11,301 nt of DNA, taken from contig CALAUH010000054.1 in assembly GCA_937892225.1 (NCBI GenBank), positions 1 through 11,301 of the forward strand. Direction: 5' to 3'. The position numbers were made by a program, and so were the translations under genes. The DNA is from an uncultured Treponema sp. (GTDB taxonomy: Bacteria > Spirochaetota > Spirochaetia > Treponematales > Treponemataceae). Position 1 is the first letter of the stretch. Every line of letters starts with the position of its first letter. This document shows, one piece after another, positions 5,843-11,301 of this stretch. The notes beneath the pieces were generated by a model, which saw nothing but the letters and a program-made list of their open reading frames with translations, made no database searches and was not told the origin of the DNA.

Positions 5843-7093
5843 TTATAAGCCTATTGTTACATTAGCATAAGCTCCTATTCCCGATGCCCTGAAACTAGAT
5901 GCAAAAGAAGGTGATTCTAATGCCGCACCGAGTACGAATCTTATAAATCTGACATCTACTGAAAGTTGAACTTTGTGAATATAAATCTGTTCAGTTCGTT
6001 CTGTTGATAAATTTAAACTTGCAAAATTCCAAAGTCCGATTCTTGTTCCAAAAAGATAATCAAAATACCAGACCATACTTTCTTTATCTTTTGCAAAAGG
6101 ATGCAGCAAACCAACCCCCAGACCAAACTGATAGTCCATAATATCATTATGAGGTGAAAAAATGCCTGAAAAATTAAGTTTTAATGGTCTATTGATTGAA
6201 TAACTCGAATCTTTTGTAGTTCCAAAATCATAATTAAAATCCGGCTTTGCTTTTTCTGTATCATCTGAACTTAACAAATCTGATAAACCTGTTTTATATT
6301 CAGACGAACATGTAAATTCTGTTTCTTTTTTCAGCGTACATGGAATTATAGGAAAATTAAAAGTTCCGGTTACATCAAGATATCTTAAACTTTTTAGATT
6401 AAAACTTACACTTGCATCAAACCCTAAAGAACTCCAGTTTATATAACTCTTAAGAAGATTATTATAATCTGAGATAAATTCCGGAGTAAAACAATCTTTA
6501 TTCAGATTAATCATACTGTAAACTTTTGCTTTACCATTAAGTTTATAACCAAAATTACTTTCTTCATCATTATATACTTTAATATAAGAATTATCAGTTG
6601 AAGCATGAATCAAAGCGGTAAAAACTGATGGAGCGATTACAACACCAAAATTTTTAAATTTCCAGCCTAAAGTTGCTTCTGCATAAACAAAAAAATCTAA
6701 AAATGCATCAATATTTTCATTTATATCGATGCTGTCTTCATTTCCAAATCCTAAAAAATCAAAAATGTCTTTACTAAATCCTAAAGAACTGTAAATGTTT
6801 GCACCAACATTAATACCAATTTCTGGACCAACTGGTAAATCAATAAGAAATCTTACAGAAGGATTTACACTCATCTTAAAATTAAATCCCTCTTTTGGAA
6901 TTTCCTGTGCAATTTTAGTTAAATCAATTAAGGCTTCTTCTTTAAGATAATCTAAAGAACGAAAACTGTTATTTGAAATTCCAACAGGCAAATCTATTTT
7001 TAACTCAATAAATCTGTCTTGAAACTTGATTTCAGAAAATGCGAAAATACTTGTAAAACAGAATAAAATTAAAACTAATAATCGCTTTTTCAT
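5843..7093 (-). CDS. Exported, probably outer-membrane beta-barrel protein
   Basis: A 416-residue protein I cannot assign to a named family. A signal peptide is clear (MKKR, hydrophobic core to about residue 17, likely cleavage after FA or FS at 18-20); the Cys at residue 12 is inside the hydrophobic core and does not form a lipobox. The mature protein alternates hydrophobic and polar residues in short strands with Gly/Asn turns. Examples are PEIGINVGANIYSSLGF and, at the end, VQLSVDVRFIRFVLGAALE followed by GIGAYANVTIGL. Strand-rich sequence closing on a hydrophobic C-terminus is typical of outer-membrane barrels. Its ATG overlaps the stop codon of the upstream lipoprotein gene (ATGA at 7093-7090) and a strong GGAGGAGAAGG lies directly before it, so the two are translationally coupled and probably work together. 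No terminator is visible after its stop. A DUF5723-like barrel is one possibility, unverified. Confidence 0.85.
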   Translation of the reverse strand: MKKRLLVLILFCFTSIFAFSEIKFQDRFIELKIDLPVGISNNSFRSLDYLKEEALIDLTKIAQEIPKEGFNFKMSVNPSVRFLIDLPVGPEIGINVGANIYSSLGFSKDIFDFLGFGNEDSIDINENIDAFLDFFVYAEATLGWKFKNFGVVIAPSVFTALIHASTDNSYIKVYNDEESNFGYKLNGKAKVYSMINLNKDCFTPEFISDYNNLLKSYINWSSLGFDASVSFNLKSLRYLDVTGTFNFPIIPCTLKKETEFTCSSEYKTGLSDLLSSDDTEKAKPDFNYDFGTTKDSSYSINRPLKLNFSGIFSPHNDIMDYQFGLGVGLLHPFAKDKESMVWYFDYLFGTRIGLWNFASLNLSTERTEQIYIHKVQLSVDVRFIRFVLGAALESPSFASSFRASGIGAYANVTIGL

Positions 7094-9705
7094 CCTTCTC
7101 CTCCAAATGGGAAAATAGTTAACGGTTTTCCATTAGTTTTAATACCAAGCTTAATATTTGTACCGAAAGTTAAATCTCTAGAAATGGCAAATCTTCCAGC
7201 AGGAAGCGTCATTTTTACAGAAGGACAAAGAGGATAAGTTTCTATCAAGGTTTTTGGTGATGTAGTATATTTTCCATCTTCTAAAGATAAAGAAACCTGT
7301 TCAAAAGCCGTACCAGAATCACCATCCATATCTAACTGAATTAAAATTGGTGTGTCTGAAATAAAAGGATTTTTTGTAGTTTTAAATCCAATTGAACTTT
7401 CTTCTACAATACTTAAAAAATATTCAATTTTATCCATTTCAGATGCAGATGTTCGTCCAAAAATATCATTCTGTTCTGGAGTTCCAGATGCCCCGCCTTC
7501 ACCTTCTCCTTCTCCAAGTGATGAAGCCAAATTCATAACATCTACATTATCTGATGCAGATAAATTGAAATCCAGAGAAAGAAGAATTACCGCTGTTAGT
7601 TTAATTGAAGTCGTCGGTGAATTTATTAAATCATCTTTTGTAAATTCAATAAATGATTCTGAATTTCCTGCATCAAAGAATAAATTATAATTAATACAAA
7701 TATTTGTATTAGGTTTATTCGACTCTTTTGCTTCATTAAGCATAGGTCGTAAATCTATTTTTTTATCACCTGTAACGACACTTGTGATTGTATTTTTATC
7801 ATCAATTTCATAATTATTTTCTGGATTAGACAATAATTTTTCTGTATCTGTATCTGAACCTAACAAATATTCTGTATCAATACCCTCAATTTCTGAGAAA
7901 CCTGCTCCATTATTATAACTGGCATACGCTTTTATTTTTCCGATAAATCCTGGATTATTAAACAATGTAGTTTCAGGAATATCGCAGAATAAATATAATT
8001 CAACAGCGTCATTTAAGCTTATTTTATCTTTTAGGGAAGTTCCTAAAATATTATCAAATTCATTAAAAACATCGGCAATATTATAATCAAAATATTTTGT
8101 TCCTTTCTGTTCAGTTGCATTATTTTTAATCTGAATTTTTTCCCAGTCTAATTTTGTAGTAATTTTTAATTCAACTTTATATTTTTCTTTACATACTGCA
8201 TTAGTTAATACAATTTTATGATTTTTATTTCCAGGTAAATTTAACTTTGCACTAAAATCAATATTAGTAAAAGAAGAAATATTTGTAACAGTACTTGATG
8301 ATGTTACTAAGTCTAAAACTTCATCCGTTTTTCCAGCCTGTAAAGCATTTGAACCTGTAATATTTAATCCTATAAAATCTGATTTAACATTAGTCAAAGA
8401 AAAATCATTTCCTGTTGGAAAAGTATTTGTGTATTTTATCTGAATACCACATCCTTCTTTCCAGTAAATTGCATTTACCATTTTTTGTATTTCTTCAGAT
8501 ACAGGATTATTAACATTTATATCAGTTTTTACACTGTCATCTACTACAATTTCTACACTATTAAAAGAAGGTACAATAATTTTTGAATAAATTTCTGGAT
8601 TTTTACTAAAATCAATTGAAGCATTTGTTAACTGAAGTTTAGCATTCAAAGAAATATCAATATCATTAAAATAATATTTTTTATTTTCTAAATTAATTTG
8701 TGATGCTGCAGTTCCCGTTAAATCTAATCCATCGGTAATAGAAGAACCTGTCGGAATCTGTTCTTTAAAATCATAATCAAAATTAACTGTTATTCCTGTC
8801 CAAGATGATGGGAAATCTATTCCAAATTCAAGTTTACTTCCTGAACCAAAAATACAATTATCTAGTGATTCAATTTCTCCAATTTCCAGCGTATCTGTAA
8901 TAGGAATATCTGGAATTATAGATGCATCTATTACAGTTATTCCAGTACATTTTTTTATTTTACTTCCTTCGCGGATTTTAGCAATAAAAGCTTTATCCTG
9001 TTCAGAACCAAAACTCAACATCGAATTATTTTTATTTAAAACAACATTATTTAAATCAATTAAAGCTGTTCCACCAGAAAAAGTTCCTGTTACAACCGTT
9101 CTGGTTATTGCTGTAGGATGGTCAATATCATCAACTTCTACAATTTTTACAACTGTACCGTCTTGAACTGAAGGTGCAGTAACTTCCATAATACCGCTTT
9201 CATATTCAATCGTACTAAAATCACCATTATCTATTTCAATTTTTACATAAGTTCCAGAAGCTCCGTCAAAAGTAACAAGTGTATTAATCATTTCATTAAC
9301 CTGTTGAATATCCAGAGCTTCTTTTTCATCATAACTAAATTCAGGAATTTCTACTTCCTGACTAAAACTCATTTCTTCAAAATTTTTACCAAAATCTGTC
9401 TGATTTAAATATGACCCAAAATCAAGCGGAATTTCCTGAACAGGCATTCTGATTAAATATTTTTGTATTTTCTGATTTTTTCCAGGATTATAATCATATA
9501 CTTCCATATCTGAACCTGCTGCAAGACTGCTCAAAAGTGCAGTAGGTGAAAAAAGTTCTTCAAGAGGATAATCAAAATTTAAAAGATTAAAATTATAATT
9601 TGCTGAGGAAGTTATGTTGATTTTTTTCGGCAGCTGATATAAATCACAGCCAGATAAAAAAAGAGCACTTATAAAAATGCCAGAAATTAAAACTTTTTTA
9701 TTCAT
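7090..9705 (-). CDS. Large lipoprotein of unknown function
   Basis: An 871-residue lipoprotein that I do not recognise. The signal peptide ends in the lipobox LSGC, so Cys20 should be lipidated; the next residue is Asp, which in enterobacteria favours inner-membrane retention, but spirochaete sorting rules differ. The mature protein has no membrane segment, is rich in Asn, Thr, Ser, Asp, Ile and Phe, and shows many short beta-type strands, suggesting a series of beta-sandwich or prism domains. Several further cysteines are scattered through it (for example IKKCTG, LDNCIF, EGCGI, LFCDIP). A Gly/Glu run, GEGEGEGG, at residues 731-738 (bases 7492-7515) looks like a hinge between a large N-terminal part and a C-terminal domain of about 130 residues. 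ATG at 9703-9705 has AGAGG at good spacing. It is 88 bp downstream of tex, with no clear terminator or promoter between. Its overlap with the exported-protein gene suggests a shared envelope role. Confidence 0.87.
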   Translation of the reverse strand: MNKKVLISGIFISALFLSGCDLYQLPKKINITSSANYNFNLLNFDYPLEELFSPTALLSSLAAGSDMEVYDYNPGKNQKIQKYLIRMPVQEIPLDFGSYLNQTDFGKNFEEMSFSQEVEIPEFSYDEKEALDIQQVNEMINTLVTFDGASGTYVKIEIDNGDFSTIEYESGIMEVTAPSVQDGTVVKIVEVDDIDHPTAITRTVVTGTFSGGTALIDLNNVVLNKNNSMLSFGSEQDKAFIAKIREGSKIKKCTGITVIDASIIPDIPITDTLEIGEIESLDNCIFGSGSKLEFGIDFPSSWTGITVNFDYDFKEQIPTGSSITDGLDLTGTAASQINLENKKYYFNDIDISLNAKLQLTNASIDFSKNPEIYSKIIVPSFNSVEIVVDDSVKTDINVNNPVSEEIQKMVNAIYWKEGCGIQIKYTNTFPTGNDFSLTNVKSDFIGLNITGSNALQAGKTDEVLDLVTSSSTVTNISSFTNIDFSAKLNLPGNKNHKIVLTNAVCKEKYKVELKITTKLDWEKIQIKNNATEQKGTKYFDYNIADVFNEFDNILGTSLKDKISLNDAVELYLFCDIPETTLFNNPGFIGKIKAYASYNNGAGFSEIEGIDTEYLLGSDTDTEKLLSNPENNYEIDDKNTITSVVTGDKKIDLRPMLNEAKESNKPNTNICINYNLFFDAGNSESFIEFTKDDLINSPTTSIKLTAVILLSLDFNLSASDNVDVMNLASSLGEGEGEGGASGTPEQNDIFGRTSASEMDKIEYFLSIVEESSIGFKTTKNPFISDTPILIQLDMDGDSGTAFEQVSLSLEDGKYTTSPKTLIETYPLCPSVKMTLPAGRFAISRDLTFGTNIKLGIKTNGKPLTIFPFGGEG
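7094..7104 (-). promoter_or_regulatory. Strong Shine-Dalgarno inside the lipoprotein gene end
   Basis: The - strand reads GGAGGAGAAGG followed by ATGA. The same bases encode the last Gly-Gly-Glu-Gly of the lipoprotein, whose TGA shares bases with the ATG of the next gene. The GGAGG core is 6 nt from the ATG. It is the strongest ribosome-binding site in the window and supports coupled translation. Confidence 0.85.
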
Positions 9706-9793
9706 TAATTACCTCTTTTCTATTATATCATAAAATTTACTATAATATAATTCTATTATCGGTAATTATTCGTTAATTTCTGGCATTAATATA

Positions 9794-11301
9794 TTATTTT
9801 TGATTAAAAAATGCTGCAAAAGGATTGTAATTCATTCCTTCATCAGAATTTTGTGTATATTTTTTAGTTTCTGCCTGTGATGTTTGAGGATTTTTCTTTA
9901 CAATAACTTTTTTTGCACCGTTAGATGGTCTTGAGTTATTAAAAGATTTATCATCACGTTTTGGAGCAGATTTCTGTCCTGTTCCTGCTCTGCTGGCTGC
10001 ATCACTTTTTAACGACAAACTGATTCGTCTTCTAATCTGGTCCAATTCTATAATTGTAAATTCATGTACATCACCAACTTTTACAACTTCCATTGGATCT
10101 TTTACGAAATTATCACTTAATTCCGAAACGTGAATCAATCCTGTTTCATGTAAACCGATATCTACAAAAGCTCCAAAATCAACTACGTTCTTAATTTTTC
10201 CGGTAACTTTCATTCCTTCTTTTAAATCTTCGAACTGAACAACACCTTTCTGCATAATTGGTGCAGGATATCCGTCTCGAGGGTCACGATTTGGTTTCTG
10301 TAATTCTTCTACAATGTCCTGAACTGTCTGAACACCAATTTTATATTTAGCAGCAATTTCATCAATTTTTGAAGATGTAACTTTTTCACCTTTCTGAATT
10401 AATGGTAAAACTTCACGTGCTGCATCATAATTTTCCGGATGAACCCATGTATTATCAAGAGGATCAGAAGATTCTGCAATTTTTAAGAATCCGGCGCACT
10501 GTTCAAATGCCTTAGGACCAAGTCCCGGAACATTTTTAAGTTCTTCACGACTCTTAATTTTACCGTTAGCATCACGATATGCTACAATTTTCTTTGCAGT
10601 TGTAGTTGTAATTCCAGATACATATTTCAAAAGCATATATGATGCAGTATTAAGATTTACACCAACATTGTTTACTACAGAACTAACTACTTCATCAAGC
10701 TGATCTGCAAGTTTTTTCTGATTTACATCATGCTGATATAATCCTACACCAATTGCCTTTGGATCAATTTTAACAAGTTCAGCAAGAGGATCCTGAAGAC
10801 GACGACCCATAGAAATTGCACCACGAACCATAACATCAAGTTCTGGAAATTCTTCAGTAGCAACTGGAGATGCAGAATAAACAGAAGCTCCAGATTCATC
10901 AACTACAGTATATTTAACATCTGAATCAGCATAATTTTCACTGATTACTTTAGCAACAATTTCCTGAACTTCATGACTTCCAGTACCATTTCCAACAGCT
11001 AAAACCTGAATGTCATATTTATCGATTGCTTCATTGATTAAATCATAAGCTTCTTTTGGATTAATTTCCTGGAAAATCTTAAAGAATCCAAGATATTTTC
11101 CTGTTTCATCCAAAGCAGCACATTTTGTACCGTTTCTATAACCTGGATCTACACCAAGAACACGGCTTCCTTTAATTGGCTGTGTCATTAAAAGGTTCTT
11201 TAAGTTTTCACTAAAAATACCAATTCCATGTACATCGGCTTCATCAGCTTCATCACTGCGGATTTCTCTAACAACAGCTGGCGATAAAAGACGAACTACA
11301 C
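9794..11301 (-). CDS. tex: Tex-family RNA-binding transcription accessory protein, C-terminal part (5' end outside window)
   Basis: The frame is open to the right edge: 37 codons precede the in-frame ATG at 11188 and encode typical Tex sequence (LLSPAVVREIRSDEADEAD, then FSENLKNLLMTQPIKG), so that ATG is internal and the gene is truncated. About 500 of the usual 720-780 residues are visible. Counting from the internal Met, they are: an RNase H-fold YqgF-like domain opening with VLGVDPGYRNG (10-20); the conserved GVGLYQHDVNQKKL (147-160); helix-hairpin-helix motifs (about 178-237, with NVPGLGPKAFEQCAGFLKI); and an S1 RNA-binding domain (about 325-395, GMKVTGKIKNVVDFGAFVDIG). A Lys/Ser/Asn-rich, probably disordered tail of about 70 residues ends in NPFAAFFNQK. 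Tex binds nucleic acid and is thought to act with RNA polymerase and transcription in the cytoplasm. The stop is TAA at 9796-9794. Confidence 0.95.
   Translation of the reverse strand, partial: VVRLLSPAVVREIRSDEADEADVHGIGIFSENLKNLLMTQPIKGSRVLGVDPGYRNGTKCAALDETGKYLGFFKIFQEINPKEAYDLINEAIDKYDIQVLAVGNGTGSHEVQEIVAKVISENYADSDVKYTVVDESGASVYSASPVATEEFPELDVMVRGAISMGRRLQDPLAELVKIDPKAIGVGLYQHDVNQKKLADQLDEVVSSVVNNVGVNLNTASYMLLKYVSGITTTTAKKIVAYRDANGKIKSREELKNVPGLGPKAFEQCAGFLKIAESSDPLDNTWVHPENYDAAREVLPLIQKGEKVTSSKIDEIAAKYKIGVQTVQDIVEELQKPNRDPRDGYPAPIMQKGVVQFEDLKEGMKVTGKIKNVVDFGAFVDIGLHETGLIHVSELSDNFVKDPMEVVKVGDVHEFTIIELDQIRRRISLSLKSDAASRAGTGQKSAPKRDDKSFNNSRPSNGAKKVIVKKNPQTSQAETKKYTQNSDEGMNYNPFAAFFNQK

Noticed and set aside
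7352..7690. 112-residue + strand frame within the lipoprotein gene
   Set aside because: Antisense to a gene with a clear signal peptide and good start; no independent support.
9706..9793. Terminator of tex or promoter of the lipoprotein gene
   Set aside because: Only a 7-bp all-AT stem (9721-9727 with 9741-9747) and scattered TATAAT-like hexamers are seen, without a -35 at proper distance; nothing rises above the AT-rich background.
11186..11188. ATG at 11188 as the start of tex
   Set aside because: 37 further codons upstream are in frame and match the Tex family, so the gene continues past the right edge.

Overview
This is an AT-rich window (intergenic DNA poorer still in G+C) carrying eight protein genes. 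It looks chromosomal and most resembles a host-associated spirochaete of the Treponema type. That view rests on the low G+C, the mix of exported proteins with a beta-barrel candidate and a large lipoprotein (so a two-membrane cell), a membrane-anchored GerMN protein without any sporulation context, and an NfnAB pair typical of anaerobes. The genus assignment is inference; no 16S or marker alignment was possible.

Layout, left to right. The left edge holds the 3' part of proS (prolyl-tRNA synthetase, + strand), closed by a clear intrinsic terminator. Next is a + strand gene for an exported protein I do not recognise (1085-2194). It converges on a - strand gene for a membrane-anchored GerMN-domain protein (2300-3142). 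Nearly all of the 105 bp between their stop codons is taken up by one long nested inverted repeat. Beyond this every gene is on the - strand. An nfnA-nfnB (sudB-sudA) operon, reading right to left from 5744 to 3409, encodes the two subunits of the NADH-dependent ferredoxin:NADP+ oxidoreductase. It has a good sigma70-type promoter upstream and a strong terminator downstream. Upstream of it lies a translationally coupled pair, an 871-residue lipoprotein (9705-7090) followed by a 416-residue exported, probably outer-membrane, protein (7093-5843). The right edge holds the C-terminal part of tex, an RNA-binding transcription accessory factor.

The most unusual spot is 3274-3462. The last 18 codons (17 residues plus stop) of nfnB are present twice, 130 bp apart. 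The second copy (3279-3332) lacks any gene body and keeps the protein sequence, apart from one Ser-to-Ala change, through silent codon differences. Between the copies is a compact, relatively GC-rich element of two adjoining hairpins. This looks like the scar of a recombination or of a palindromic-element insertion at a gene end. The second point of interest is the coupled lipoprotein/outer-membrane-protein pair, which looks like an uncharacterised envelope module. No tRNA, rRNA, CRISPR array, transposase or phage gene was found.
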